Below are positions 1-8,849 of a stretch of DNA of 64,000 nucleotides, in pieces (position 1 is the first letter of the stretch; every line of letters starts with the position of its first letter). The notes beneath the pieces were generated by a model, which saw nothing but the letters and a program-made list of their open reading frames with translations, searched no databases and had not been told where the DNA came from. Source of the DNA: Georgenia satyanarayanai (GTDB lineage: Bacteria; Actinomycetota; Actinomycetes; Actinomycetales; Actinomycetaceae); contig NZ_JAMBNZ010000007.1 in NCBI RefSeq assembly GCF_023715365.1, positions 62,001-126,000 of the forward strand. Reading direction: 5' to 3'. The translations under genes and the position numbers were made by a program.

Positions 1-1734
1 TGCATGGGCAACCGTCAGCCCTACCGCGACCGGAGCAACGAGGACGCCAGTGTCCTCACCGACTGGTACGACTGCGACAACCTGGAGAACACCTCGCCGC
101 GCAACACCGGCCTGGTGGACATCCCCGACGCCCGGGACAACATGATCTGGTACGCCCCCGGTGGCGGTGGCCCGGTCTTCCCGCGTGACGAGAACGGCGT
201 CCCCAGCTACGAGGAGGACGAGGTCACCTACACCCAGCCCTACCTGCGCGGTGGTGGCCAGGCCGTCATGTCCGGCCCGACCTACCGCACCTCCCAGGTG
301 AACCCCGACAGCGACATCGCCTGGCCGGAGTACTGGGAGGGCAAGTGGCTGATCGGTGACCAGTCCAACTCCAACAACCGGGTGGCCATCACGGCCGACC
401 CGGAGGGCGTGGACGAGCAGGCTCCCCCGGCCTTCGCCGAGGACCTGCGCCACATCATCCGCGCCGGCGGCGGCAGCAACCAGCTGCAGAGCTGGATGGA
501 CGCCTCGTTCGGTCCGGACGGCGCGCTGTACCTGCTCGACTACGGCAGCGCGTTCTTCACCCTGCACGAGAACCAGAAGCTCATCCGCATCGCCTACACC
601 GGTGGCCCGGCGACCCCGGCGCCCACCGCGCACGCGGCGAGCGTCCAGAGCAGCCCGCTGACCGTCCAGTTCACCGGCTCCCGCTCCGGCGGCGTGTCGT
701 GGCACTGGGACTTCGGGGACGGCACGACGTCCACCGAGGCCGACCCGCAGCACACCTACGACCGGGTCGAGGACTACACCGCCACCCTCACCGTCACCTA
801 CGCGGACGGCACGACGGAGACGGTGGAGACCGCCGTCGCCATCGAGTGCGCCGTCCCGGACGCGCGGGACACGGTGTGGATCGGTGAGGTCGACACGGGC
901 GTCGCGAACGACGACCTCGGTGGCTGCACCATCGCCGACCTCATCAACGACGAGGGCCAGTGGGACACCCACGGCGCGTTCATCCGCCACGTCAACGAGC
1001 TGGTCCGCCAGCTCAAGAACGACAAGGTCATCACCGGCCGCGAGGGTGCCCAGCTGAGCAGCGGGGCCACCCGCTCCGACGTCGGGCGGCCGGGTCAGAC
1101 CGGCTACCGCTGGCTCTTCGACGGGACGTCCGCGTCCCTGGACAACTGGCGCCAGGCACCGGGCGGCAGCTTCGAGCTCCTGCCGGGCGGGTCGATCCTG
1201 TCCCGCGGCGGCCTGGGGATGCTGTGGTACGAGGCCGAGGAGTTCTCCGACTTCTCCCTCAAGCTGCAGTTCCGTGACGTGTCCGAGGGCAACACCTACG
1301 CCAACAGCGGCGTGTTCGTCCGCTTCCCGGACCCGACTGCCGCCGAGCAGCCGGAGTGCGGCCAGGGCCAGTCCGAGGCCTGGGTCGCGATCAACTGCGG
1401 TCACGAGATCCAGATCTACGACGGTCCCTCCGGTGAGCCCCAGAAGACGGGGTCGGTGTACAACTTCGCACCGAACACCCTCGAGGAGGCCGGCGTGACC
1501 GAGCGGGGCGTGTGGAACGACTACGAGATCCGCGTCGTCGGCCAGCAGTACACGATCATCCGCAACGGCGAGGTCATCAACGAGTGGGAGAACACGCCGG
1601 GGCAGGAGTCCTCGCGCGCAGGTGACCCGCCCACCGACCTGCGCCAGTTCGCCAGTGGGTTCATCGGCCTGCAGAACCACGGCAACAACGACCTCATGGA
1701 GTTCCGCAACGTCCGTGTGCGGGACCTGTCCTAG
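1..1734 (+). CDS. Secreted PQQ-dependent sugar dehydrogenase-like / PKD / DUF1080 protein (5' end missing)
   Basis: The frame is open from the left edge, so the true start lies upstream; 577 residues are visible. Residues about 1-200 look like the end of a glucose/sorbosone dehydrogenase beta-propeller (FGPDGALYLLDYG, then LIRIAYTGG). Residues about 205-282 are a PKD domain (WHWDFGDGTTS). Residues about 285-350 form a small helical module with the signature DTGVANDDLGGC..LI..EG, resembling the FIMAH module. Residues about 362-576 are a DUF1080/3-keto-disaccharide hydrolase-type jelly roll (LFDGTSASLDNW; SGVFVRFPDP; GFIGLQNHG). The mix suggests an extracellular carbohydrate-active protein, although the exact substrate cannot be read. 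The module at 285-350 recurs in the next gene, linking the two. A strong hairpin follows the stop. Confidence 0.85.
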   Translation, partial: CMGNRQPYRDRSNEDASVLTDWYDCDNLENTSPRNTGLVDIPDARDNMIWYAPGGGGPVFPRDENGVPSYEEDEVTYTQPYLRGGGQAVMSGPTYRTSQVNPDSDIAWPEYWEGKWLIGDQSNSNNRVAITADPEGVDEQAPPAFAEDLRHIIRAGGGSNQLQSWMDASFGPDGALYLLDYGSAFFTLHENQKLIRIAYTGGPATPAPTAHAASVQSSPLTVQFTGSRSGGVSWHWDFGDGTTSTEADPQHTYDRVEDYTATLTVTYADGTTETVETAVAIECAVPDARDTVWIGEVDTGVANDDLGGCTIADLINDEGQWDTHGAFIRHVNELVRQLKNDKVITGREGAQLSSGATRSDVGRPGQTGYRWLFDGTSASLDNWRQAPGGSFELLPGGSILSRGGLGMLWYEAEEFSDFSLKLQFRDVSEGNTYANSGVFVRFPDPTAAEQPECGQGQSEAWVAINCGHEIQIYDGPSGEPQKTGSVYNFAPNTLEEAGVTERGVWNDYEIRVVGQQYTIIRNGEVINEWENTPGQESSRAGDPPTDLRQFASGFIGLQNHGNNDLMEFRNVRVRDLS

Positions 1735-1742
1735 GTCGCCTC

Positions 1743-1779
1743 GGACCGGTGCGGCGGGCACGTCCCGCCGCACCGGTCC
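1743..1779 (+). terminator. Hairpin terminator-like structure
   Basis: A perfect 16-bp stem (1743-1758 pairing with 1764-1779) with a 5-nt loop lies 8 bp after the stop of the upstream gene. There is no T-run, as is common in high-GC actinobacteria. It probably separates transcription of the two exoprotein genes. Confidence 0.6.
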
Positions 1780-1815
1780 ACCCCTCGCAGCACACCCGGA
1801 AGGTTCAACCACCCC

Positions 1816-3996
1816 ATGTCCCAGCTCGCCTCCCCACCCCGCCCCAGGACGCAGCGCCAGAGCACCCTCCGCCGGCTCGTCGTCGCGCTCCTCGCCGCGC
1901 TGACCGGGCTCACCCTCGTCCCCACGACCGCCGGGGCCGCTGACCAGACGCTCACCTGGACCGCCGGCAACAGCGTCACCGCGTACCTCACCCAACCCAA
2001 GACCGCCGTCGCCGGGACGGCGACGATCATCTTCGAGAACAGCCGGGCCACCGGGAACACGACCGGCATGCCCCACACCCTCACCTTCGACACCTCGACC
2101 CCGGGCTACAACCACGACGTCGACCTCAACATCGTCGCCAACCCCTTCGACGCGAAGGGCGGCTACTACGAGGTCGAGGTCACCCTCACGCCCGGCACCT
2201 ACCGCTTCTTCTGCGCGATCCCCGGCCACGGCCCCATGTGGGGCGAGCTCGTCGTCACCGGTGACGGTGGGGAGCCGGACCCGGACACGACCGCACCGAC
2301 GGTGACGGCCGACGTCACCGGCGAGCAGGACGACGACGGCGCGTACGTCGGGTCCGCGACGGTCACCCTCGACGCCACCGACGAGGACGGCGGCTCCGGC
2401 GTCGACACCGTCGAGTACAGCCTCGACGGCGGTGCCTACGCCCCGTACTCCGCGCCGCTCCAGGTGAGCGAGCCGGGTGCGCACACGGTGGACTACCGGG
2501 CCACCGACGTCGCCGGCAACACCGCCGAGGGGTCGGTGAGCTTCACGGTCGTCGAGCCCGACGTCGAGCCCGAGCCGGACACGACCGCCCCCACCGTCAC
2601 CGCCGAGGTGACCGGTGAGCAGGACGACGACGGCGCGTACGTCGGGTCCGCGACGGTCACCCTCAACGCCGCCGACGAGGAGGGCGGCTCCGGCGTCGAC
2701 ACCGTCGAGTACTCGCTCGACGGCGGGGAGTACGCCGCCTACACCGCACCCCTCGTGGTGAGCGAGCCGGGTGCGCACACCGTGGACTACCGGGCCACCG
2801 ACGTCGCCGGCAACACCGCAGAGGGCAGCGTGAGCTTCACCGTGGCCGACGAGGTCGTCGAGCCCGAGCCGGACACCACCGCGCCCGAGGTGACGGCCGG
2901 CGTCACCGGCGAGCAGGACGAGGACGGCGCCTACGTCGGCGCGGCCACCGTGACGATCGCCGCTGCCGACGAGGAGGGCGGGTCCGGCCTCGGGATGGTC
3001 GAGTACTCCCTCGACGGTGCTGCGTTCACGCACTACCACTCGCCCGTCACCGTCACCGAGCCCGGGGCGCACACGGTCGACTACCGGGCGAGCGACCTCG
3101 CCGGGAACGTGGGCGAGGGCAGCGTGAGCTTCACGGTCGTCGAGGCCGACGTCGAGCCCGAGCCCGACGTCACCGCCCCCGAGCTGACCGTCGAGGTCAC
3201 CGGTGAGCAGGACGAGGACGGCGCCTACGTCGGCTTCGCCACCGTGCTGATCACCGCCACCGACGAGGAGGGTGGCTCCGGCGTCGCGAGCGTCGAGTAC
3301 TCGCTCGACGGCGCTGCGTACACCGCCTACACCGAGCCGGTCGTCGTGACCGAGCCCGGTGCACACACGGTCGACTACCGCGCCACGGACGCGGCCGGCA
3401 ACACCGCCGAGGGCAGTGTGAGCCTCACCGTGGTGGACGAGGTCGTCGAGCCCGAGCCGGACGAGACGGCCCCCGAGGTCTCCGCCACGGTGACTGGCGA
3501 GCAGGATGAGGACGGCGCCTACATCGGCTCCGCGGCCGTCAGCATCACCGCGACCGACGAGGACGGCGGCTCCGGGGTCGACATCGTCGAGTACGCCCTC
3601 GACGGTGGTGACTTCACCACCTACGCCGAGCCTCTCGTGGTGACCGAGCCGGGCGCGCACACGGTCGACTACCGGGCCACCGACGTCGCCGGCAACACCG
3701 CCGAGGGCACGGTGAGCTTCACCGTGGTCGAGGCGGAGGAGCCGGAGCCGGGCGAGTGCACCGACACCCGCGCGACCGTCGTCATCGACGGCTTCGACAC
3801 CGGGGTGGCCAACGCCGAGACCGAGGGCGGCTGCCTCAGCGACCTCGTCGACGAGGACGGTGACTACGCCACCCGTGGCGCCTTCGTCCGCCACGTCGGT
3901 GACGTCCTGCGCCCGCACGTCGCCGACGGCGTGCTCACCGCCCGCGAGCTCAGCACGATCCTGCGCGCCGCCGCCCGCAGCACCATCGGCGCATAG
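1816..3996 (+). CDS. Secreted cupredoxin protein with five Ig-like repeats and FIMAH-like C-terminus
   Basis: 726 residues. A basic N-terminus and hydrophobic stretch (residues about 20-41, ending TTAGAAD) form a signal peptide. Residues about 45-150 are a plastocyanin-like cupredoxin domain: His in MPHTLTF, then Cys, His and Met in FFCAIPGHGPMWG, match type 1 copper ligands. Five tandem repeats of exactly 98 residues follow (each starts near TAPxVTA-VTGEQD and ends near VDYRATDVAGN), similar to OmpL47-type/Ig-like domains that present surface proteins. The C-terminus (about 655-720) carries DTGVANAETEGGCLSDLVDEDG, the same module as in the upstream gene. A GGAAGG motif lies about 11 nt before the ATG. 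Inferred role: an extracellular copper or electron-transfer domain on a repeat stalk. The function is not known. Confidence 0.85.
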   Translation: MSQLASPPRPRTQRQSTLRRLVVALLAALTGLTLVPTTAGAADQTLTWTAGNSVTAYLTQPKTAVAGTATIIFENSRATGNTTGMPHTLTFDTSTPGYNHDVDLNIVANPFDAKGGYYEVEVTLTPGTYRFFCAIPGHGPMWGELVVTGDGGEPDPDTTAPTVTADVTGEQDDDGAYVGSATVTLDATDEDGGSGVDTVEYSLDGGAYAPYSAPLQVSEPGAHTVDYRATDVAGNTAEGSVSFTVVEPDVEPEPDTTAPTVTAEVTGEQDDDGAYVGSATVTLNAADEEGGSGVDTVEYSLDGGEYAAYTAPLVVSEPGAHTVDYRATDVAGNTAEGSVSFTVADEVVEPEPDTTAPEVTAGVTGEQDEDGAYVGAATVTIAAADEEGGSGLGMVEYSLDGAAFTHYHSPVTVTEPGAHTVDYRASDLAGNVGEGSVSFTVVEADVEPEPDVTAPELTVEVTGEQDEDGAYVGFATVLITATDEEGGSGVASVEYSLDGAAYTAYTEPVVVTEPGAHTVDYRATDAAGNTAEGSVSLTVVDEVVEPEPDETAPEVSATVTGEQDEDGAYIGSAAVSITATDEDGGSGVDIVEYALDGGDFTTYAEPLVVTEPGAHTVDYRATDVAGNTAEGTVSFTVVEAEEPEPGECTDTRATVVIDGFDTGVANAETEGGCLSDLVDEDGDYATRGAFVRHVGDVLRPHVADGVLTARELSTILRAAARSTIGA
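2284..3753 (+). repeat. Five tandem 294-bp coding repeats
   Basis: The codons for TAPxVTA recur at 2284, 2578, 2872, 3166 and 3460, a constant step of 294 bp. Copies are highly similar at DNA level, so copy number may change by recombination. Each unit encodes one Ig-like domain plus a Glu/Pro/Asp-rich linker (EPEPD). Confidence 0.9.
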
Positions 3997-4022
3997 CTCA
4001 GCCCCACCCAGTACCCCCCAAC

Positions 4023-4065
4023 GCCGAGAGCCGGATTCCTCCCCCGGAGGGATCCGGCTCTCGGC
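4023..4065. repeat. Dispersed GCCGAGAGCCGGATTCC element, hairpin form
   Basis: Arms 4023-4039 and 4049-4065 form a 17-bp stem with a single G-T wobble and a 9-nt loop. It lies 26 bp after the stop of the cupredoxin gene and could act as a terminator. The same core recurs in several other intergenic regions of this window (see the element family finding). Confidence 0.75.
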
Positions 4066-4234
4066 ATGTGCGGGGCTCTCCCGCCGTGTGGGGCAACGTC
4101 CCTGTCGCCGACAACAGGATCTTTCCCGCCGCCGGGCGCCTGCCCCCTCCCTTCGGTTATCCACAGGTCCGTCCCGTACCCCGCGAGACGCAGGTCAGCG
4201 ATGGGATGCTCCGCGGGAAGAGATCGGGGGATCC

Positions 4235-6505
4235 ATGACAGCGACGACGCGTGTCCGGGCCGGTGCCGCCGTAGCGGCCGCGGCGCTCCTGCTTACGGGC
4301 TGCAGCAGCGGCGACGAGGAGCGTGAGCCCTCCCTCGAGGAACGGATCACCTTCGAGGAGGTCGCGTTGCCGGAGTCGCTGGTCAGCACCTCGAGGCGGG
4401 TCGGCCAGTGGTCGACCGTCCCCCAGTCCGGCGACCGGCCGCGGCTGGCCGTCACGACCGTCGCCCACGGCCGGGCCGACGAGGCGAACGTCAGCATCTG
4501 GGAGGCCAGCGGCGTCGACGCGCTCACGGAGCAGGCCGAGGTCCCGGTCCCGGGCGACGTCGGCACTGCCCGGGTCGGCTCGGACGCTGCCCTCACCGCG
4601 ATCGCCGGGAGCTCCGCCGTCGACGGCATGCTGCGGACCTTCCTCCTCACCTCCACCGACCGCACCACGTGGGAGGCGGTCGACCTCGACGAGGAGGTCA
4701 CCGCCCTCGCTGCCTCACACGTCGCCGTGAGCGACGGACGCGTCTACCTCCTCGGTGCCGGCGCGACGGGACACGTGCCCCGCGTCGTCGTCCTCGACAC
4801 TGCCACCGGAGACACCGCCATCACCATCCTGCCGGCCCCCACGGACGGTGAGGCGCTCGCCGTGTCGGGCCTGTCCGCCGTCGGCGACCGCGTCCTGGCG
4901 ATCACGGCGGTCGGCCCGGGAGGCGACGTCACGGCGCCGCGGGCCCACGTGTCCGAGGACCACGGGGCGTCCTTCGACACGGTCGAGATGGGCCCGGACA
5001 CCTTCGGGATCAGCGGCGTCGTCGCCGCGGGCGACACCTTCGTCGCCACCGGGTCGGTGCGCACCGCCGGGTACACGAAGCCGGCGTCGTGGTCGTCGGC
5101 GGACGGCCGCTCGTGGGCCGTCGACGACATCGTCTCGCTGTGGGAGTGGGACCCCGACCGGTGGGCGAGCGAGCGCGCCGACGTGTGGTTCACCGAGCCC
5201 ACCTACGACCCGGAGGGCGCCACCGTCGCAGCCGCGATGCTCAACGAGGCGTCGCTCCGGGTCGGCGTCGCCCGGCGTGACGCCGCCGGTTCCTGGGGCG
5301 GTGTCCTGTACAGCCCGTCGCTCGGCTTCGACCCGTGGGCGCTGCCCATGCAGCTGGGTGACCGCATCGCGCTGCTGAGCAGCGTCAACGGCGGCTCGGC
5401 AGCCGAGGTCATCGTCGACGTCGAGACCACCGCCGATCGGAAGGAGACACAGCTCGTCTCCTACGCGACCGAGCCGGACGGCCTCGCCTTTGCCGACCTC
5501 GGGGACCGGCTCGGTGTCGCGGCGAGCACCACCGCGCACATCGAGGAGCCGGACACGTGGCGGGTCGTCTCGAGGAGCACGCTGCTGACCTTCTCCCCCA
5601 CCGAGGGCCTCGTCCCGTCCGCGTGGGGCCCGGAGGACCTCCCTGAGGAGTCCAGACCCATCGTCGTGACCGACGCACGCACGGGTCGCTCGACGCTCGT
5701 GACCAGCCACTGGTCGGGCGACCGCTTCGTCACGGCGACCTGGAGCCGGAACGACGACGGCGTCTGGGAGCGAGGCCGCACGATCGACGCGGCCCCGGGC
5801 CAGGTCCCGACCGCGCTGGCCGCCACGGAGGACGGCTGGCTCCTCGCCCTCCGGGCCGACCACGAGCCCGCCGGCACCCTCGTCCGACGCGCCGAGATGT
5901 GGGCCTCGCCCGACGGCAAGGAGTGGACGCGCCAGGACGGCGAGCTCTCCTTTCCCGACGGCCAGGGCTCCGTCGTCCACGCCATCTGCGAGTCGCCCCT
6001 CGGTCCCGTCGCAGTGGGGTCCATGGACGACGCCGAGGGGCACGCACGCGCCACCGCCTGGCGGTGGGCCGATGACGCGTGGGCACCGTCGGTGCTGGCG
6101 GACGCGATCGCGGGGTCCCGGCTCGACAGCTGCGTCAGCGACGACGACGGCGTCATGGTCTTCGGCAGCGACGGCGCGGCTTCGCGCTCGTGGACCTCAG
6201 CGGACCTGTCGACCTTCAGCGGTGTCCACGCGCTGGGTGAGGGGCTGCACCGGGGGGCGGTGGTCCCACTGGCCGACGGGTACGCGGCCGGCGGGACGGT
6301 GCGGACGGAGACGTACGTCGGTCCGGTGCTGTGGCTGTCGGCGGACGCCCGGGAGTGGTCGTGGGTGCCGCTTCCCGTCTCGACGTCCAGCGGAACCGCT
6401 CCGGTCGTGGCCGAGTCGGGTAGCGACCTGCTCGTGCTGCACCCGGGTCTGCTCCGCGCCTGGCGCGTCCCCGACGTCACCGCCCTCCTCGCGCCGGCGG
6501 AATGA
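4235..6505 (+). CDS. Putative lipoprotein with BNR/Asp-box-like repeats
   Basis: 756 residues from the ATG at 4235, preceded by a purine-rich stretch (GGGAAGAGATCGGGGG). This start gives a clean lipoprotein signal: charged N-terminus, Ala/Leu-rich core and lipobox LLTGC at about residues 24-28. The rest is predicted extracytoplasmic. Recurrent motifs such as WSSADGRSW, WASPDGKEW and WLSADAREW, spaced through the protein, resemble Asp-box/BNR turns of beta-propellers. No catalytic motif of a sialidase was recognised, so a binding or structural role is more likely than an enzyme. A longer frame exists upstream but overlaps the repeat hairpin and has no signal peptide, so it was rejected as the start. 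Confidence 0.75.
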   Translation: MTATTRVRAGAAVAAAALLLTGCSSGDEEREPSLEERITFEEVALPESLVSTSRRVGQWSTVPQSGDRPRLAVTTVAHGRADEANVSIWEASGVDALTEQAEVPVPGDVGTARVGSDAALTAIAGSSAVDGMLRTFLLTSTDRTTWEAVDLDEEVTALAASHVAVSDGRVYLLGAGATGHVPRVVVLDTATGDTAITILPAPTDGEALAVSGLSAVGDRVLAITAVGPGGDVTAPRAHVSEDHGASFDTVEMGPDTFGISGVVAAGDTFVATGSVRTAGYTKPASWSSADGRSWAVDDIVSLWEWDPDRWASERADVWFTEPTYDPEGATVAAAMLNEASLRVGVARRDAAGSWGGVLYSPSLGFDPWALPMQLGDRIALLSSVNGGSAAEVIVDVETTADRKETQLVSYATEPDGLAFADLGDRLGVAASTTAHIEEPDTWRVVSRSTLLTFSPTEGLVPSAWGPEDLPEESRPIVVTDARTGRSTLVTSHWSGDRFVTATWSRNDDGVWERGRTIDAAPGQVPTALAATEDGWLLALRADHEPAGTLVRRAEMWASPDGKEWTRQDGELSFPDGQGSVVHAICESPLGPVAVGSMDDAEGHARATAWRWADDAWAPSVLADAIAGSRLDSCVSDDDGVMVFGSDGAASRSWTSADLSTFSGVHALGEGLHRGAVVPLADGYAAGGTVRTETYVGPVLWLSADAREWSWVPLPVSTSSGTAPVVAESGSDLLVLHPGLLRAWRVPDVTALLAPAE

Positions 6506-6530
6506 GAGGCTGACGGGCCGCGCTGCCGGA

Positions 6531-6672
6531 GGAATCCGGCGCTCGGCGTATGTGCCTCCCCCCTTCGCGGGTGCCTCACCCCTGGCCGAGAGCCGGATTC
6601 CTCCCCCCTTCGCGGGTGCCTCACCCCTACGCCGAGAGCCGGATTCCTCAGCGGAGGAATCCGGCGCTCGGC
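6531..6672. repeat. Cluster of dispersed elements: one inverted half, two direct copies, one hairpin
   Basis: An inverted core copy lies at 6531-6547. Two direct copies start at 6585 and 6631, each preceded by the same spacer (TTCGCGGGTGCCTCACCCCT), giving a tandem unit of about 46 bp. The second copy forms a 19-bp stem (6631-6649 with 6654-6672, one mismatch) around a 4-nt loop. The cluster fills most of the gap between the lipoprotein and the LolA-like gene; nothing else was seen in that gap apart from the ribosome binding site of the next gene. Confidence 0.75.
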
Positions 6673-6783
6673 GTTGGTGGGCCGCTCCGTCCCGGTGTTC
6701 ACGGGACCTCCACGTGCAGACCTCGCCGGTGTCGGTGGGCAGGCGTACCGTCGAGACAGGCAGCAACTCCCGAGGAGATCCCC

Positions 6784-7893
6784 ATGGCTCGCAGCACCTG
6801 GAAGCGCTGGCTTCCCGCCGGCGCCGTCGTCGCGCTCATCGCCGGCACCGTGACGATCACGTCGCAGGCGGGCGCGGTCGACCTTCCGGACAAGTCGCCG
6901 CAGGACGTCCTCACCCTGCTCCTCGAGCAGGACGTGCGTGCCTACTCGGGCGCGTTCGAGACGAGCGCGGACCTCGGCCTGCCGGTCCCCTCGGCCATCG
7001 ACCTCGGTCCGGGCGGCCCGGGGATGGAGGACGCCGCCGGCGCCGCGGCGCCGGAGGGCGGCGAGGACGCGCAGGAGGTCCTGTCGGCGCTCGAGCTCCT
7101 TACCGGGGACAACACCGGGCGGGTCTTCGTCGGCGAGCAGGGCGCCCGGTTCCAGCACACCGACGGGCTCGCCGAGCGCAACGTCGTCGTCACCGCGCAC
7201 GACGTGTGGTTCTACGACTCCGAGGCCGACGCGGCCACCCACCTCGTCTTGCCCGAGGGCCACGAGGGCGAGCGTCCCGAGCCCACCGGCACGCTGCCCA
7301 CGCCGGAGGAGCTCGCCGCGAGCGCCGTCGAGGCGCTCGAGCCGAGCACCGAGCTCAGCGTCGGCCAGCACGAGCGCGTCGCCGGCCGGGACGCCTACAC
7401 CCTCACCCTCACGCCCCGCGCGGAGGAGACGCTCGTGGGCGGCGTGACGATCGCCGTCGACGGCGAGACCGGCTTCCCGCTCGGTGTCACCGTCACCGCC
7501 CGCGGGCAGGCCGAGCCGGCCCTTCGGGCGCAGTACACCGGCATCACCTTCGCCGAGCCGGACCCCGGCCTCTTCGACTTCACCGCCCCCGCGGGCGCGA
7601 CCCTCGAGGAGGAGGTCCTCGAGCTGCCCGCCGACGCCGGCACGCACGCCGCCCCGGACCATGCCACCGGCGCCACCCCGCCCGGTGAGGTGCTCGGCAA
7701 GGGCTGGGGCGCCGTCGTCGTCGTGCCGGACGTCGAGGTGCCCGAGGACCCCATGCTCGATGAGCTCACCGAGCGGGTCGACGGCGGCCGGCTCCTGTCC
7801 ACCGCACTCGTGTCGGTCCTGCTCACCGACGATGGCCGGGTCCTCGCCGGCGCCGTCACCCCCGCCCACCTGCTGGACCTCGCGGGCCGGTGA
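6784..7893 (+). CDS. LolA-like / MucB-RseB-like exported protein
   Basis: 369 residues from the ATG at 6784, with a good ribosome binding site (AGGAGATCCCC). Residues 1-31 are a signal peptide (basic RSTWKRW, hydrophobic core, end SQAGAV). The body resembles the LolA/LppX fold of Gram-positive outer-membrane-lipoprotein-carrier-like proteins: VLTLL..QDVRAYSGAFETS near the N-terminus and LPLGVTV..R-type strands later. In actinobacteria such proteins are commonly encoded directly upstream of an ABC ATPase and permease, as here: the stop overlaps the GTG of the ATPase (GTGA). A role in handling a lipid or lipoprotein with that transporter is inferred, not shown. Confidence 0.75.
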   Translation: MARSTWKRWLPAGAVVALIAGTVTITSQAGAVDLPDKSPQDVLTLLLEQDVRAYSGAFETSADLGLPVPSAIDLGPGGPGMEDAAGAAAPEGGEDAQEVLSALELLTGDNTGRVFVGEQGARFQHTDGLAERNVVVTAHDVWFYDSEADAATHLVLPEGHEGERPEPTGTLPTPEELAASAVEALEPSTELSVGQHERVAGRDAYTLTLTPRAEETLVGGVTIAVDGETGFPLGVTVTARGQAEPALRAQYTGITFAEPDPGLFDFTAPAGATLEEEVLELPADAGTHAAPDHATGATPPGEVLGKGWGAVVVVPDVEVPEDPMLDELTERVDGGRLLSTALVSVLLTDDGRVLAGAVTPAHLLDLAGR

Positions 7894-8849
7894 GCGAGCT
7901 CGCCGTCGAGACGCACGGCCTCACCAAGCGCTTCGGGCGCCAGCTCGCCGTCGACGACCTCGACCTCGCCGTGCCGCGCGGCAGCGTCTTCGGCTTCCTC
8001 GGGCCCAACGGCTCGGGCAAGACGACGACGATCCGGATCGTCCTCGGCCTCGCGGCCGCGAGCGCCGGCACCGTCCAGGTCCTCGGCCACGAGATGCCCG
8101 GGGCCCTGGGGGCGGTGCTGCCGCGCGTCGGCGCGCTCGTCGAGGGCCCGGCCGCCTACCCGTTCCTCTCCGGGGAGGCGAACCTGCGCCGGCTGGACGC
8201 CGCGGACCGTCACGCCTCCTCCGGCACGCGCTCCGAGCGGGTGGCCCGCGCCCTGGAGCGGGTCGGGCTCAGCCACGCCGGGGACAAGCGGGTGCGCGCC
8301 TACTCCCTGGGGATGAAGCAGCGCCTGGGGATCGCCGCCGCCCTGTTGCGCCCGCGCGACCTCCTCGTCCTCGACGAGCCGACCAACGGTCTGGACCCGC
8401 AGGGCACCCGCGAGGTCCGCAGCCTCGTCCGTTCGCTCGCCGACGGCGGCACGACCGTCGTCGTCTCCAGCCACCTCCTCGCCGAGATCGAGCAGATCTG
8501 CACGCACGCCGCCGTCATGCGCACCGGGCGCCTCGTCGCCCAGGGCAGTCTCGACGAGCTGCGCGGCCTGGGCCGCAGCCGCCTGCGCGTCCTCACCCCC
8601 GACCCCGCCCCGGCCCGCGCCGAGCTGGCCCGGCTCGGCCTCGCCGTCGAGGACGACGACGGCGTCGCGCGCGCTGACGGCACCGCCACCGTCCGCGCCG
8701 CGCTGCCCGCGGGTGCGCCGCCCCTCGAGACCCTTGCCGCCGCGCTCGTGGCGGCCGAGGTCCGCCTGCGGGGCTTCGAGGTCGAGCAGGACACCCTCGA
8801 GGACCGCTTCGTCGCGCTGACGGGGGAGGGCTTCGACGTTGCCCAGTGA
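7890..8849 (+). CDS. ABC transporter ATP-binding protein
   Basis: 319 residues. Walker A GPNGSGKTT at about 38-46, signature YSLGMKQR at about 136-143 and Walker B LLVLDEPTNGLDP just after, with the switch His in SSHLL. The spacing and the C-terminal extension of about 100 residues fit the drug/lantibiotic-export type (DrrA/BcrA/NatA family). The GTG start overlaps the LolA-like gene by 4 bp and the end overlaps the permease by 11 bp, so the three are translated together. Confidence 0.93.
   Translation: MSELAVETHGLTKRFGRQLAVDDLDLAVPRGSVFGFLGPNGSGKTTTIRIVLGLAAASAGTVQVLGHEMPGALGAVLPRVGALVEGPAAYPFLSGEANLRRLDAADRHASSGTRSERVARALERVGLSHAGDKRVRAYSLGMKQRLGIAAALLRPRDLLVLDEPTNGLDPQGTREVRSLVRSLADGGTTVVVSSHLLAEIEQICTHAAVMRTGRLVAQGSLDELRGLGRSRLRVLTPDPAPARAELARLGLAVEDDDGVARADGTATVRAALPAGAPPLETLAAALVAAEVRLRGFEVEQDTLEDRFVALTGEGFDVAQ

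Noticed and set aside
3860-4234. Upstream extension of the BNR-like lipoprotein frame
   Set aside because: It overlaps the preceding gene and the repeat hairpin, and the ATG at 4235 yields a proper lipoprotein signal with a ribosome binding site.
5461-7869. 802-codon open frame on the minus strand, and similar long frames such as 42409-44649 (+) and 48664-51978 (+)
   Set aside because: They lie opposite or out of phase with genes that have clear domains, and they cross intergenic repeats. Their low-complexity Arg/Gly/Asp-rich composition is typical of shadow frames in high-GC DNA.
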